This document shows, piece after piece, positions 1 through 12,094 of a stretch of 64,000 nt of DNA. Under the pieces are notes generated by a model that searched no databases, had not been told where the DNA came from, and saw only the letters and a program-made list of their open reading frames with translations. The position numbers and the translations under genes are program-made. Every line of letters begins with the position of its first letter. The first letter of the stretch is position 1. The DNA is from Jacaranda mimosifolia (Eukaryota; Streptophyta; Magnoliopsida; Lamiales; Bignoniaceae), in contig CM032127.1 in assembly GCA_018894105.1 (NCBI GenBank), positions 4,435,001 to 4,499,000 on the forward strand, written 5' to 3'.

Positions 1-829
1 GGCATGCGCCACTTGTTCCCTGAGGGGAGAGCTCAAATGGGGAGCAATGGACTCAAGATGAGCAGCCGAAAAGGCGAGAGCCTCGTCCAAAATGTCTTCT
101 CCATGTGTTCTTAAATGAGCTGCTTCATATAGACTTACCAGACCCTGAGGATCACCCCTCAGGCAATTCTCGAATTTACCATCATTTTCTGTAAATTTCT
201 GGAAAATGCCTGCCCACCATATACATACATGAAATCAGTATCATTTTACAAGTTCAACCCATTGTGCATTTATAGACTATATAAATTAGGCAAATTTAAA
301 GATGAAGTTTAATTACCTGAAGAGATGTGGTGACCATGTTGCCTTAGCAACCTAAAGTAAAGAGCATTTGTGTGTAAATCATCACTTTCAAATCCGGGAC
401 CGGTGTTGTAAAAATTCAGAATTTGTTCTTCAATCTCTTGTTGAAAATGATATGAAACCCCAAGACGTTCAATGCTGTCTATTAAGTTCAACTTTTCAGC
501 AATCTTGTTATGATCATCGGCAGCTATGATCATGCTTCTTACATCCTCCTTCAATGCTTCAATTTCTTGGGCATAAAATTCTATTACCTGACGGGGGGCA
601 TCATATATATCACGCATGAGAACAACTTTGTAAAATCTGCAGATCACAGATTACGAAGAAAAACAGATGCAGGAGGAAATTAATTAAAAAAAAAAAGCCA
701 ATATAATACCTGATTGTCAATGGGAACTATGGTGAAAAGATCACCCCATAGACTAGGGGAGAAGTTGGCCAACGGGCGAACGATCTCTTGCTGATGGGCT
801 ACAAAATTATTTTCAACTGCTGAGGCCAT
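1..829 (-). CDS. TPS-a type terpene (probable sesquiterpene) synthase, 5' part, cut by window edge
   Basis: Three exons on the minus strand give the first 200 residues: 829-710 (40 codons), 587-317 and 209 to beyond position 1. Both introns have GT-AG borders and the frames join exactly (phase 0, then phase 1). The start ATG at 829 opens without a plastid transit peptide. The TPS-a signature R-P-x8-W lies at residues 18-28 ([11 protein letters not shown]), followed by WGDLF. Exon 2 contains [17 protein letters not shown] and [14 protein letters not shown], and exon 3 contains [19 protein letters not shown], all typical of the N-terminal alpha-helical domain. The class I catalytic domain with DDxxD lies outside the window, so activity and product cannot be judged. 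Family knowledge: TPS-a enzymes usually cyclise farnesyl diphosphate in the cytosol. An ORF reading through the exon 2 acceptor adds a false N-terminus up to 647; the splice site CCGTCAG/GTA is preferred because DNQ|V matches the family boundary. Confidence 0.93.
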
Positions 830-950
830 TCTCAGACCTATGTTTTCAAATGTAAAATATAATTGAATAACTTAAATAATCTAAAGGGAATAAGAAACTA
901 TAATGTGTTAATCCTTGTGTTTCAATGGCGCCTGAACATTATAGTTCGAT

Positions 951-960
951 CTTTTTATAG
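951..960 (-). promoter_or_regulatory. TATA box of the terpene synthase gene
   Basis: The minus strand reads CTATAAAAAG about 123 bases upstream of the ATG at 829. The position suits transcription starting about 90-95 bases before the start codon. The call rests on motif and spacing only. Confidence 0.55.
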
Positions 961-2174
961 TGATAGGCATCCAAAAAATTTCCAGCCTCATTCTTTTGAC
1001 GGGAATACTTGTCGTTTCCATTCTTTACCGTTAATTACTTTGTTTTAAAAATTAGTTTATCAGCTAGCGATGCTTTCATTTCATTTCTGTTTCCAGTTTT
1101 TTCAGAGTATATATTCAATTTAGACCGCTACCAAAAATTTCCGACTAATTAAGGTTATTGTATATGTACCTATGTTGACTGGAATATGGGACATTTCGAA
1201 TCCAGAAATGTTTGAATGGAATGGATTAATAAAAGAATTATGAAGACTTGGTAAAAATTCAGTTTTACATATCATAGGACTTAAGTTTACGAGGAAACTA
1301 TATAATATTATTCTTTGTGAAAAATAGTCTAACTTAACAAGGGTCTACCTAAGACTTCAAAAAGTCTAATATTTTGACAGGGACTTGTACATGCAAGTCC
1401 ATATTTTACTGTTTATTTTCTACGTCCGTAAAATTCTTCCGGATGCGAAGTGTATGTATGTGTGTGTGTATATATAATATTGTTAATCATTCTTCTCATT
1501 GTTAAATTATATTCCATTAATGGGGCATTAAATATTAGATGGTGCAATGACTTTCACTATTTCACACTAGGATTCCTAATATTCTTCCAAGTTGATATAG
1601 ATTATTTTATTTTATTTGTTTCTTTGGGCTTTCTCTTGATTTTTTTATTTCTTTTTATTTATTTAATTTTGTACCATGTTTCCTCTTCTGCATTACCAAC
1701 TGTCCATGTCCACTTAATTATTTCCGCGCCTATGTTTAATTTTCTACTTCCATTTTTGAAGGGAATAAGCAGCCACTACTAAAATATAACCACGGAAAAT
1801 TTGAGAGTTCCATTGTAAAAAAGAAGGAATATAATCGCAGAAAATTAAAAAAAGATAATCAACTAGGTTAATTATTTTTTAAAAAAATTTTATAATTCAT
1901 TGGGGTGATTTATTTTCGAGTAAATATTAAAAATATTTAACCTTAATGAAAAAATGAAAAAAAATATTTGAGAAAATATAATAGTGGTTAAATTCCAATT
2001 TAAAACTTCTGCATCTTCTTCAATTTTCTCCCTTACCAATCTCTAGATTTTATCATATGAATCGCCAAAGTATTCCTTCACCATATCTCAATCTTTTTTT
2101 TCTTTTTTATGCATCCCTCTTCACTCACATTACCAATCATAGAATTTTTCACATGATCTTTTTCCCAAAGCGGC
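961..2174. other. AT-rich intergenic stretch with no gene seen
   Basis: This is upstream DNA of the terpene synthase gene. It holds a short TG/TA microsatellite near 1450-1477. I see no coding sequence with family signatures here; an ORF at 1450-1782 is low-complexity and hydrophobic by base composition. Confidence 0.5.
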
Positions 2175-3607
2175 ATTGATGAGATGCACTATAAAAAAAA
2201 TTAACAAAATGGAAACTTTGTTAATGACATATATTAAGTGACAAAAAATTTTATTACATCACGTACTAAGGATAATTTTTAGATAATAATTTTTATTTTA
2301 TCACAATATAACTTAATAATAACAAAAATTAACATTTTAAGTTGTTATCATGACAATTGGTGATACATTATACCTAGTGATGTTAAATATTTCACTATTT
2401 TGCCACTATAAGTATGTCATCAATTATCAGTACTGGTAACTTAACATTATTTTTGTCACTATTAAACTTATAAAAATTATATAAAATAAATTTTTCTATC
2501 ACTTAAAATATATATATAATTAATTAATAAAAAAATTTACATTGTCACTTATATTTAGTCACTTTTTTTTGCTTGTAACGAAAAGAGTTCAAATCAATCA
2601 TTTTAATTATGATTTATCATGAATTTCTAATATACAACATAAAAATTCTTATAGTGTTGTTGATTAGATTAGCTGTCACTAAATACTATCATATTTATAT
2701 TCCTTTGTTCAAAATATTATCATATTATACGTTTAAAGCAGATATTAACCGTATTTGATTAGTCGATATTCGACTATACTGGACACAAATATGGTAATAA
2801 TATGTAAATTATATTCAACTTGCATAATATTCACTTCGAATATATATTTATTAGATATATTTATTTATAAATTCTATTATTTATACTTTAATTATTTCCA
2901 TTAATATTCATATTCACTAAATAATAATTCAAAAATTGTTAGACATAAATGATCCAAATGTTAATGGACTAATATCCACACGTCATCTCTATTGATGGTA
3001 AAAGTAAACTCGCAAGAAAACTCGTGAACAAAACTGATCAAAATCTCATCTAATACAAATTCCACCCAATTAATTAATCTATACTAAACTCAAAGAATTA
3101 GGTTCACTTGACAGGGAAAAGTATTCCACAAAGAAATCTGTTGGAATTGAATTTGAACTTAGTCTATACACGCGCATATATAGCGACTCGCCATCTATTT
3201 TGAATTTTTTATTTTATTTTATGGTTATATATTAAATGTGTGTAATTAATAAATAAATATTTTTTTAATGAAATATTTAACATATTTGATATGCATTATA
3301 TTCATAAAGTAGAATATAAAATAACATCATTTGAAATAAAAAATTGAATTGCATGCCATTAATTAGAGTGCACCGCGATAATTTTGAAAGGAGACATGAC
3401 AGTTAACATCTGGTAGAAGTTGGAATATAGCACAACTGTTTTACTTTTAATCAACGATCAAGTTTACAACTTAGAAAACTCTAAGAATTGTATATAACTA
3501 GTAATTTAGACACAGAAGAGGGTTGAAATTAAATAGTACATAGCCAAGTAAATTGAGAATTCAATTTGGAGTACAGCCGCCACTTTGTGGAAATAATTGG
3601 AGGTAAA
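2175..3607. repeat. Duplicated block, copy A (pairs with 8133-9540)
   Basis: About 1.43 kb here is repeated in the same orientation at 8133-9540, with small indels and scattered substitutions. Shared landmarks include ATTGATGAGATGCAC at the left end, ACACGCGCATA near the middle and CCGCCACTTTGTGG near the right end. It begins with a CACTA-like MITE (2187-2656). I see no coding capacity. In copy A the sequence runs straight on into a segment shared with 24785-25205; copy B stops at the same point. Confidence 0.85.
2187..2656. mobile_element. CACTA-like MITE (non-autonomous), copy A
   Basis: The 470-bp element starts CACTATAAAAAAAATT and ends with AATTCTTATAGTG, so the ends form a CACTATAA-type inverted repeat. 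The interior has repeated short TGTCAC/GTGAC-like motifs, as subterminal regions of CACTA elements do. It has no ORF. Three-base flanks ATG and TTG match at two of three positions, so the duplication is not clean. The second copy is at 8145-8608. Confidence 0.55.
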
Positions 3608-4013
3608 AATTGGATCGATTATGATCAAACAAAAATTCATGAAAAAAAATTAGGAGGTCCTATTTGAAGGTTTGGGTGAGAGTAAGATAAAGAAGGTGGA
3701 GGTTTTAAGAATGTGGCTGCGTGGGGGGGAAGAGAGAGAGAGGTTTCAAATGTGGATGGTTGGTAGGTTTATGTGATATATTACTGTCATAACCTAATTT
3801 TAGAATAGATGTTTAATAATTGAAAGGGCAAATTTGAGGCATTGTAAAAATGGCATGAGAACTACCATGAATGTCTTTTAGTTTCCACTTTCACCCTCCA
3901 AGTTACATTACTGTTTTCAATTGACAAAAAGTTTCAAGGATAAATTTGTAAAAATCTACAAAGCAACTTCCATATTAGAGAGAAAACATGATTCTCTTTT
4001 ATATTAGTATAGA
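3607..4013 (-). mobile_element. Helitron-like 5'-terminal segment (pairs with 24785-25205)
   Basis: About 410 bp is shared with 24785-25205, both reading from AAATTGGATCGATTATG to an end that on the minus strand reads TCTATACTAATATAAAAGAG. TC plus a TATACTA-type start is common at plant Helitron 5' ends. It includes a short purine microsatellite near 3721-3742. I could not identify a 3' CTRR end that belongs to it. Confidence 0.5.
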
Positions 4014-5263
4014 ATAAAAATTTTACTTTAAGTGAGTGTTATCTTCATATTTATGCAAATTATAAATATGTATTTTAGATATACGTTAATTTGTAGTATA
4101 ATGAATGTGAGAATATGTATGTTTAATATGATTACTCAAAAATATGTTCGTGCGTGCAAATGACTGTTTGACCTGCCATCCTCTCTTCACGCCCAACACC
4201 ACAAAATAATAGCATAAAGAAAGTAAAAAAATGAAAAAAAAAACCAACCACATATTCTCACTCGATAACCAAAGCACGGCTTCATTATTTACACCACAGT
4301 ATAACAATGCTTCTACTATGTTTCTCTAAGGCCCACATTTTCTCCATTTTTTCAAATAAAGGAGTACAGATAAGACATTGCACAACACAAGAAGTGCCTA
4401 TCTCCTAAAAACAACATCATTTTAGCCGCACCTCCCCCCCCCCCCAACCAAAAAGAAAAGTAAAAAAACGAGGCACACGCCGTGGTACTATTGCCACGCG
4501 TATCCCCCTTAATACATAGTACAAAAGAACAAGGGGGTATTTGCAGTTTAACAATTATAGAGAGGGTTTAAATAAATCCTCAATTTTTGTTATGAAAATT
4601 AAAGAAGTAAGAAAGGAATTCTAGAAAAGAATTGAAAAACTTATAATTTTGTTTATTTTAGATTACTGTTTAATTATATGCATAATTATAATTATATGTT
4701 TAATTATTATTATAATATATTAAAGGAGAAAATATGTGACATACATACAGAAAGTATTTATGCACGCGAAGACTGGGTGTGAGGATTGTTAGTTATTATA
4801 AAACAAATTATTTCGATGCGTCGCACCACATAAAAACAATCCTACGTTTCATTACTTATAAATAATAATCAGGTCGTTGGTTATCACATAAAATTCAGGA
4901 TTATTCCATAAACTAAATTGAAGAATTCCACAAGAGTTTGTCTAAATTTGGGGGGGGAAATTCAGACAGAACTATTACCAAAAAATAAATTAGAAATAAC
5001 TACTGAATTTAATATATTGAGTTGTTATTGATTTATAATGCATGGCTGCTACAAATTGGACAAATTTATCATATATTATTCTCATGACCAGCTACATCAT
5101 TCATGACCAACCCCAATTATTTATTAATTCTAAGCTTCTTGAAAATTTCAATTTATGGTACTTTTTGTTTTATGAAGATAGTTGGGAACAACAACTATCT
5201 CTTTTTTAGAAGAAAAAAATCTTGAATTAAAGGAAATTAATTATTGGCAAAGAGGGAAGTTAA
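4014..5263. other. Intergenic DNA including an inverted match to the 3' flank of P450 no. 1
   Basis: No gene is recognised. Positions about 4733-4837 match, in inverted orientation, about 12257-12356 downstream of P450 no. 1; shared pieces are AGAAAGTATTTATGCAC and GTCGCACCACAT. Positions about 4836-4920 resemble about 37305-37390 upstream of P450 no. 2. A C-homopolymer lies at about 4433-4445. This looks like debris of P450-linked segmental duplications. Confidence 0.45.
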
Positions 5264-5968
5264 GGTCCTATTTGTTTTCATTTTGAAATAGTGCAAATTC
5301 AATTTTTGTTACTATTTAAATATTAAAAAATATCAATTACCATACATTCTTATTGGATATAATACTTATTTTTATTTTCAGTTTTTTAATTCTATTTTAT
5401 TGTCTTATTATCATATGAACCATGTTATGAATTCATGTCATGGAAATCCCGCAACTATGTTCTCAAAATAATCGAGATATAATTACATTCTGAAAAGACA
5501 TGTCTTTTTTAGCAAAAGAAAATAAATCATTTAAATGATCATATCTATACATAACTGAATAATTATTTTTAAACAAAACATTCAAATACAATCTCATTTT
5601 TTATTTTTAAAATTATAATTAATTTTCTAATTTTTAAAAATATTGAAAACTAAAAAATAGAAATGATAATAAAAACTAGCCAGTTGGTTTCATTCTCAAA
5701 ACTCATTTTCACATTTTTTTTTACTATTGCAAAAATAAAATACATAACTTTTTACACATTTATTTTCATTTTCAAAATAAATTCCCTAATAATCTATGTA
5801 TCTTCTCTGTATTCCATTCTACAACTTACTAGAACCAACATAATCATTACTTTTCTAACAATTTATCTAAATACAAACTCATTTTCAGTTCATTTCTACG
5901 AACCACTTTTCAATATTTTGAAAATGATGAAAGTGAAAGTTAGAAATAAAAATAAAAACAAACGGGCA
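5264..5968. mobile_element. MITE-like foldback element, about 705 bp
   Basis: The left end GGTCCTATTTGTTTTCATTTT and the inverted right end (TGCCCGTTTGTTTTTATTTT when read on minus) form imperfect terminal inverted repeats. Flanking trinucleotides TAA and TAG suggest a degenerate Tourist-type target duplication. The ORF inside (5663-5971) is low-complexity and not a convincing protein. Confidence 0.45.
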
Positions 5969-5984
5969 TAGTTTGATTAGTTTC

Positions 5985-6212
5985 CAAGTTTTGGTCATTT
6001 TGAGCTGGACCTTATCAGAGGCTATAATGATATATTATTATTATTATGGTTGATGGTGCAGCAAATCCGGTGCTTGCGCTTGACGGCATACATCTTAGTT
6101 CTAAGCTAATATAACTTTAAATGTTATAATCAACCGCCTCAGATTATCTCTCTTTCGACGGCATACTGACCACGCAGCCCCTTTGGAGTTAATTTGAACG
6201 AAAGAATTGCAG
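5985..6212. repeat. Relic of a P450 upstream region (pairs with about 38508-38815)
   Basis: Landmarks are shared in order with the DNA about 250-550 bases upstream of P450 no. 2: TTGGTCATTTTGAG, GATGGTG then GCAAATCC GTGCT, ATAATCAACC CTCAGA T TCTCTTTC, and CAC CAGC CTTGGA. No P450 coding sequence follows here; a poly-T tract of about 30 bases (6221-6249) does. It probably represents a duplicated promoter whose gene was lost. Confidence 0.5.
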
Positions 6213-6218
6213 TCAGAC

Positions 6219-6249
<31 letters not shown>

Positions 6250-6785
6250 GGCCCCCTCTCTATGGTGGTCAGATTAGAGAATTCTTTCGAGGTTGACCAT
6301 TTGGAATTCTCTATTTCATCGGGCAAAATTCATTTTCGTCCTTGAAGCTTCAATTCAATTGCAAAACCATCCATATCCTTTTAACCAACTTCAATCTCAT
6401 CCTTTTGGCCATCCTCCGGGCAACATATCCTGCCAATTTAAAGGGCATTTTAGTAATTGCTCATTTACTAATTAAACAAATAAAAAATCAAAACAAAATC
6501 TGAGCTATTCATTTTTATGGGATAATCTAAACCATAAAGCAAAAACCAAGGGCAATATGTATGACTTTTTTTCAGTTTTTTTTTTATTTTTTAATTTAGT
6601 TGAATTTATTTTATTATGCTTTAATTCCATTGAACTTGCAGGATGTAAGCTCTCAAGCTTCAACTATAGGCAATAGCATAGGTTCCCAATCTTGAAAATA
6701 AGATCTCTTCATTTTAAGGTAAATAAATTGTGTGTCGGAACAATTGTAAGCCAATAAATAAGTTTAATTATTAAATATATTTATA
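6250..6785. other. Intergenic, no gene seen
   Basis: AT-rich sequence with an unconvincing 60-codon ORF at 6293-6475 (no recognisable family). It has no RNA gene or clear repeat boundary. Confidence 0.4.
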
Positions 6786-7560
6786 CTAGCATTATCCTCA
6801 TACTATGCACGAAATTTTACTATATATTAATTTAATTGTTAAATTATAAATACAATTAAAAATAACAACATAAAAATAAAAATATCACAAAAAGTTGTCA
6901 ACTAGTTAGTAAAATTAAATATTGCTTCAAAAAAGTATCAAGTAAAATTAAATTTAAAAGCTTAAAAGCTTAGAACATATAAAGACATCTCATATACATG
7001 ATGTCATGAATAATAAATTTCAAGATTATTTATCGAGAAGTTAAAAAAAAAATTCAAAACTTCCATAGATAAAAGTTCATGAATACTATTATATAATTTA
7101 TTGAAAAGAAGAAAATATTATGCAATCAAAAATTAATAGATAGTTGCATTAAAAAGTAAAAATATATGAGAATAATACAGAATACAAGATTGATGGCTTC
7201 AAAGTTGTTAGAAAAAAAATTAAAACTATAATACTTTAAATTTGAAAGATGAAGAGTATAAATACATACATATATATATATATAAGTTAAAATCCTTAAA
7301 ATATAAAGAATTAGATAATATATTGGCTACTAAGAATTTAAAATATATATTTAATTTTAATTTTTTATTAAACATCAATTAAGCTAAGACAAAACTATGA
7401 TAGTAAAGATTAAAAAAATTAAAATATATATAATAAGTATATGAAATAATTATAAAGTTAAAATCAATATGATAAGTATATAAGTTAATAGAAACCTTTT
7501 TATTTGACTCATAAGTTATTTATCGAATAATTAAGTGAAGAAAAGAGTTTGACATTAGCA
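6786..7560 (-). mobile_element. Helitron relic (3' part), inverted relative of 45900-46558
   Basis: On the minus strand this ends GTGCATAGTATGAGGATAATG then CTAG at 6786 followed by T, matching the Helitron 3' rule CTRR before T. The same terminal pattern (TGCATAGCACGGGGATAAT then CTAA) ends the Helitron at 46558. Collinear matches follow, for example around TAAGCTAAGACAAAACTATGA (7381) and CGAATAATTAAGTGAAGAAAAG (7526). No 5' TC terminus was found before 8133, so the copy is truncated or diverged. Confidence 0.6.
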
Positions 7561-8132
7561 ATACAAAGTTAAAACTATAGTAAATTGATGAAATAAATAT
7601 AAACTTAAAATTGATTTTAAAATATGAATTAGAAATAGGATATGAGGATGAAATTAGAATGTAAAATAAAATATAGAAAAAATAAATTATTGTGTTCATT
7701 CTCAAATTTTTGTATAAATATATATATAATTGAATATTCATATTATAATTTCCAAATAACAAAAAAAAATGTGAATTAAAAAAAGGTTGTTAACCTTTCT
7801 AATAATCAAAATTTAAAAAAAAATAAAAATTGGATATATATTTTGATGGATTAAGCAATTTCCAGTGTTACGAACTTAAAAAATTAATGGATGTATTTTT
7901 TTATTGAAATAACCATCTCATAATTTTTTAAAATAGATCATAAAAGATTTAAGAATATATATTGATGAAGTCGTATATAAAATTTTGATACATATACATG
8001 AAAAATCTTTCATATTCTTATTATTTGTCTTTTTGATCCATATACATGAAGAATCTTATTATCTTTTTGATACTTTTCTATGGTATGTTTTCAATTCAGA
8101 ACAAATGTTAATGGCAGAATCTTTTGTTAAAA

Positions 8133-9540
8133 ATTGATGAGATGCACTATAAAAAAAAGTAACAAAATGGAAACTTTGTTAATGACATATATTAAGTGAC
8201 AATAATTTTTATTACATCATGTACTAAGGATAATTTTTAGATAATAATTTTTATTTTATCACAATATAACTTAATAATAACAAAAATTAACATTTTAAGT
8301 TGTTATCATGACAATTGGTGATACATTATACCTAGTGATGTTAAATATTTCACTATATTGCTACTATAAGTATGTCATCAATTATCAGTAGTGGTAACTT
8401 AACATTATTTTTGTCACTATTAAACTTATAAAAATTATATAAAATGAAATTTTCTATTACTTAATATATATAATTAATAATAATTTTTACATTTTCACTT
8501 ACATTTAGTCGCTATTTTTTTTTTCTCTTGTAATGAAAAGAGTTCAGATCAATTATTTTAATTATGATTTATCAATTTCTAATATACAACATAAAAATTC
8601 TTATAGCGTTGTTGACCAGATTAGCCATCACTAAATATTATCATATTAATATTTCTTTGTTCAAAATATTGTCATATAAATTTAAAGCAGATATTAACCA
8701 TATTTGATTAGTCGATATTCGACTATACTGGATACAAATATGGTAATATATAATATTTAATTTGCTTAATATTCACTTCGACGATTGATTTATTAGATAT
8801 ATTTATTTATAAATTATGTTATTTATGCTTTAATAATTATATCCATTAATATTCATATTCACTAAATAATAATTAAAAAAGTGTTAGACATAAATGATCC
8901 AAATGTTAATGGACTAATATCCACATGTCATCTCTATTGATAGGAAAAGTTAACTTACAAGAAAACTCGTGAACAACTGATCAAAATCTCATCTAATACA
9001 AATTCTATCCAATTAATTAATCTATACTAAACTCAAAGAATTAGGTTCACTTGACAGGGAAAAGCATTCCACAAAGAAATCAGTTGGACTTGAATTTGAA
9101 GTTAGTCTATACACGCGCATAGCGACTCGCCAGCTATTTTGAATTTTTTATTTTATTTTATGATTATATATTAAATGTGTGTAATTAATAAATAAATATT
9201 TTTCAATGAAATATTTAACATATTTTATATGCATTATATTCATAAAGTAGAATACAAAATAACATCAGTCGAAATGAAAAATCGAATTGCTATCCATTGA
9301 TTAGTGCGCCACTATAATTTGAAAGGAGACATGACAATTAATATTTGATAGAAATTGGAATATTGCACAATTGTTTTACCTTTAATCAGTGACCAAGTTT
9401 ACAAGTTAGAAAATTCTAAGAATGGTATATAACTAGTAATTTAGACACAGAATAGGGTTGAAATTAAATAGTATATAGTCAAATAGATTGACAAATTCAA
9501 TTCGGACAGCCGCCACTTTGTGGAAATAATTGGAGGTAAA
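8133..9540. repeat. Duplicated block, copy B (pairs with 2175-3607)
   Basis: Direct repeat of copy A, from ATTGATGAGATGCAC to GGAAATAATTGGAGGTAAA. It includes the second CACTA-like MITE (8145-8608, with TATAGCG instead of TATAGTG at its end). Identity stops at 9540. The sequence that follows in copy A reappears only at 24785, so copy B looks split by 15.2 kb holding P450 no. 1 and the gypsy element. Confidence 0.85.
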
Positions 9541-9860
9541 TTTAAATTCTAAGGCGATAGCTCAAACCAGCAGTACTTAACCGACACCCAAGTCCGTGAA
9601 ATTCACTTGAGAAATATGTATTTTACATATAAGCACCCCCTTAAAATTAACAGTAAGGGGCAGACAGGTGGAAATTAAACTCTTTGGTCGTAGCCGTTTT
9701 TTGTATTGATTATCAGAAATAAAACTTGATTTTGTTAATTAATTTCGATTTGATGGTCTGTTAATTGCGTCTATGGTTTGAATTGCAGTGATCATGTTCT
9801 TTTGATTTCATAATACGTAATGAAATTAAGAAATCAATTAGAGAAAGTTACAAAACATTA

Positions 9861-10156
9861 GCGTTATGTTTTGTTCATGGATTTTTATGAGGAAAAGAAA
9901 AGAAAATGTTAAGGAAAATATTTTTGATTGTTTGGTTGATAAGGAAAATAAATTTTTCTTACAAAATGATCAGAAAAATGAGGAAAAAATTTATTTGAAT
10001 TCTCTCTTATTCTCCAACACATTCATCACCCCTCTTTTTCTCATTCCTTTTTTTATTATTTTCTTTAACAATCAAACAAATTTAAATTTTATATTTTTTT
10101 TTCCTTTTCTCTAATACTTTTCTTTCCTTATCAAAATTCTTAAACCAAACATGGTG
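9861..10156. mobile_element. MITE-like foldback element just upstream of P450 no. 1
   Basis: The left end GCGTTATGTTTTGTTC and the inverted right end CACCATGTTTGGTTTAAG are imperfect terminal inverted repeats of about 40 bp that continue into GGAAAAGAAAAG tracts. Flanks are TTA and TAA. The element ends about 245 bases upstream of the P450 TATA box, so it may contribute to promoter variation. Confidence 0.5.
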
Positions 10157-10402
10157 TAAAATAAAAAGAAGAAACAAAATTCCCCCAGTCAGTAATTGAA
10201 TTATTCACCGTAACAAAATAAAATGGTATAATTTGGACCCAACAGGAAAATAGACAAAAGTACAACAGCACGAAAACTGATAAAATATTGTATCATATAG
10301 CAGCATCGTCAATTCAAATTCAGCAGCGAGAGACCCACACAAATACAATGAATTAACTCTGTATTAATCTTTGACTTTTCTTCTCCTTCTAAAATTTTCC
10401 TC

Positions 10403-10410
10403 TATAAATA
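10403..10410 (+). promoter_or_regulatory. TATA box of P450 no. 1
   Basis: TATAAATA lies 96 bases upstream of the ATG at 10506, in a context (CTCTATAAATACAAG) typical of plant core promoters. Confidence 0.65.
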
Positions 10411-10505
10411 CAAGACGAGAGATTATCCAATAAGCATCATCAAACAACACAAATAATAACTAAGAACTGGTATTACTTATCAGTATATATCTGTTGCCAC
10501 AGGCA

Positions 10506-12094
10506 ATGGAGATGATCCAGCTAATTCCCTTCAACTTCAATACTCTTCTGCTCTTTTCATCTTTCATCTTCTTGCTAATCAAAACATGGAAGAAACCCAA
10601 ATCTCAAACAGAGTACGAAAAGTTGCCTCCAAGCCCGCCAAAGCTGCCGGTGATTGGCCACCTTCACCACTTGGTGGGCGGGCTGCCCCACCATGCACTT
10701 AGAAGAGTAGCCCAAAAATACGGACCCATCTTGCATCTGCAGCTGGGAGAGGTTTCGGCGGTGGTGATTTCATCGAGGGAGGCCACTAAGGAGGTGATCA
10801 AAGTCCAGGACCCAGCTTGCGCTGATAGGCCTGAAAGCATCGGCAGTAAGATAATGTGGTACAATTACACAGACATTGCCTTCAGCCCCTACAATGAGTA
10901 CTGGAGGCAAATGCGTAAAATCTGCATTTTGGAGCTGCTCAGCGCCAAAAATGTCAAATCTTTCGGGTCTATTAGGCAGGATGAGGCCTCGCGTCTCATC
11001 AAATCTCTTCAATCATCGTCTGGAGAAGCCGTCAACCTGACAGAAAAGGTGTTTGCTTTCACAAGCACCATCACTTGCAGGGCGGCGTTTGGAAAAGTGA
11101 TGAGGGATCGTGATACTTTGATAGCCATGTTAAAGAAGGCGGTGACAATGGCGGGGGGTTTTGAGTTGGCTGATTTGTTTCCCTCTTTCAAGCTGTTGCA
11201 TGTTCTCAGTTGGAATAAGTACAAATTGTTGAGAATGCGCCGTGAGCTGGATAAAATTCTTGATGTCATGGTGGAGGAACATAAATTGAAGCAGAGTGGT
11301 GAGTTTGGCGGTGAAGACATAGTTGATGTTCTTCTCAGGATGCAGAAAAATGGAGAACTCGAATTTCCCATTACCAATGACAACATCAAAGCTGTCATTT
11401 TTGTAAGTGGCTTTTTATTACATTCCTCATCATATGAACACGCATATAGATTCTAACGAATGATGTTGTGTAATTATAGGACATGTTCTCTGCTGGAACT
11501 GAAACATCATCTACAACTATCGACTGGGCTATGGCTGAACTCATGAGAAATCCCCGGGTGATGGCTAAAGTACAGGCAGACGTAAGAGAGGCATTTAAGG
11601 GAAAGAAGACAGTGGAAGAGAGCGACGTCCAGACACTAAAATACCTAAAATTGGTGATCAAAGAAACTTTGAGATTGCACCCCCCGATTCCATTACTCCC
11701 ACGAGCTTGCAGAGATGAATGCAAAGTTAATGGATATTCAATTCCTCTCAAATCCAAAGTCATGATTAACGTTTGGTCCGTGGGAAGGGATCCCGAGTAT
11801 TGGCATCAACCAGAAACCTTCCAACCCGAAAGATTTGAGAACAACTCCACAGATTTCATGGGGAATAACTTCGAATTCATTCCATTTGGGGCAGGAAGAA
11901 GGATTTGCCCAGGTATGAATTTTGGAATAGCGAACGTTGAGCTTCCATTGGCTCAACTTCTCTACAACTTTGATTGGAAAATGCCTGAAGGAATGACTCC
12001 TAATGATATCGACATGAGCGAGGCGGAAGGGATTGCTGTCTCAAGAAAGAATGGTCTTCTCTTGGTTCCCACCATCCACAATCCGTCCAACTGA
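10506..12094 (+). CDS. CYP71D-like cytochrome P450 no. 1, intact
   Basis: Two exons, 10506-11402 (299 codons) and 11480-12094, with a 77-bp GT-AG phase-0 intron, encode 503 residues, the normal CYP71 length. The protein opens with a hydrophobic ER anchor (about residues 8-25), then the proline hinge LPPSPPKLP. The I-helix oxygen-binding motif AGTETSS begins just after the intron. The K-helix ETLR is at 361-364, PERF at 415-418 and the haem loop [10 protein letters not shown] places the ligand Cys at 442. Start choice: TTG at 10494 is in frame, but the first ATG is 10506 (MEMIQL), matching the MEIRFPFNF and MEIQFPFNF starts of its two relatives here. Family knowledge: CYP71D enzymes oxidise terpenoids and other specialised metabolites using NADPH-P450 reductase. 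The substrate is unknown; linkage to a TPS-a gene suggests a sesquiterpene. Confidence 0.95.
11403..11479 (+). other. Conserved CYP71 phase-0 intron
   Basis: GTAAGT opens and TTATAG closes a 77-bp intron placed between ValIlePhe and AspMetPhe. The same position is used by both other P450s in this window (39965-40094 and 42343-42256 on minus), which supports one common ancestor. Confidence 0.9.

Noticed and set aside
309..647. A 112-codon minus-strand ORF as a self-contained gene
   Set aside because: It is exon 2 of the terpene synthase plus read-through into the flanking introns; the family boundary DNQ|V places the acceptor at 588-589.
1450..1782. 110-codon plus-strand ORF
   Set aside because: Low-complexity hydrophobic translation of T-rich DNA, starting in a TG/TA microsatellite.
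5663..5971. 102-codon ORF
   Set aside because: Lies inside a MITE-like foldback element and has a biased Ile/Phe/Asn/Lys composition.
7520..7762. 80-codon minus-strand ORF
   Set aside because: AT-rich low-complexity translation adjoining Helitron debris.
10494..10505. Translation start of P450 no. 1 at 10494
   Set aside because: The codon there is TTG. The first ATG is at 10506 and matches the N-termini of the other two P450s.
10664..11398. Long minus-strand ORFs opposite P450 no. 1 (similar ones lie opposite P450 nos. 2 and 3)
   Set aside because: They are shadows of the P450 exons, with no family signature and codon use dictated by the sense strand.
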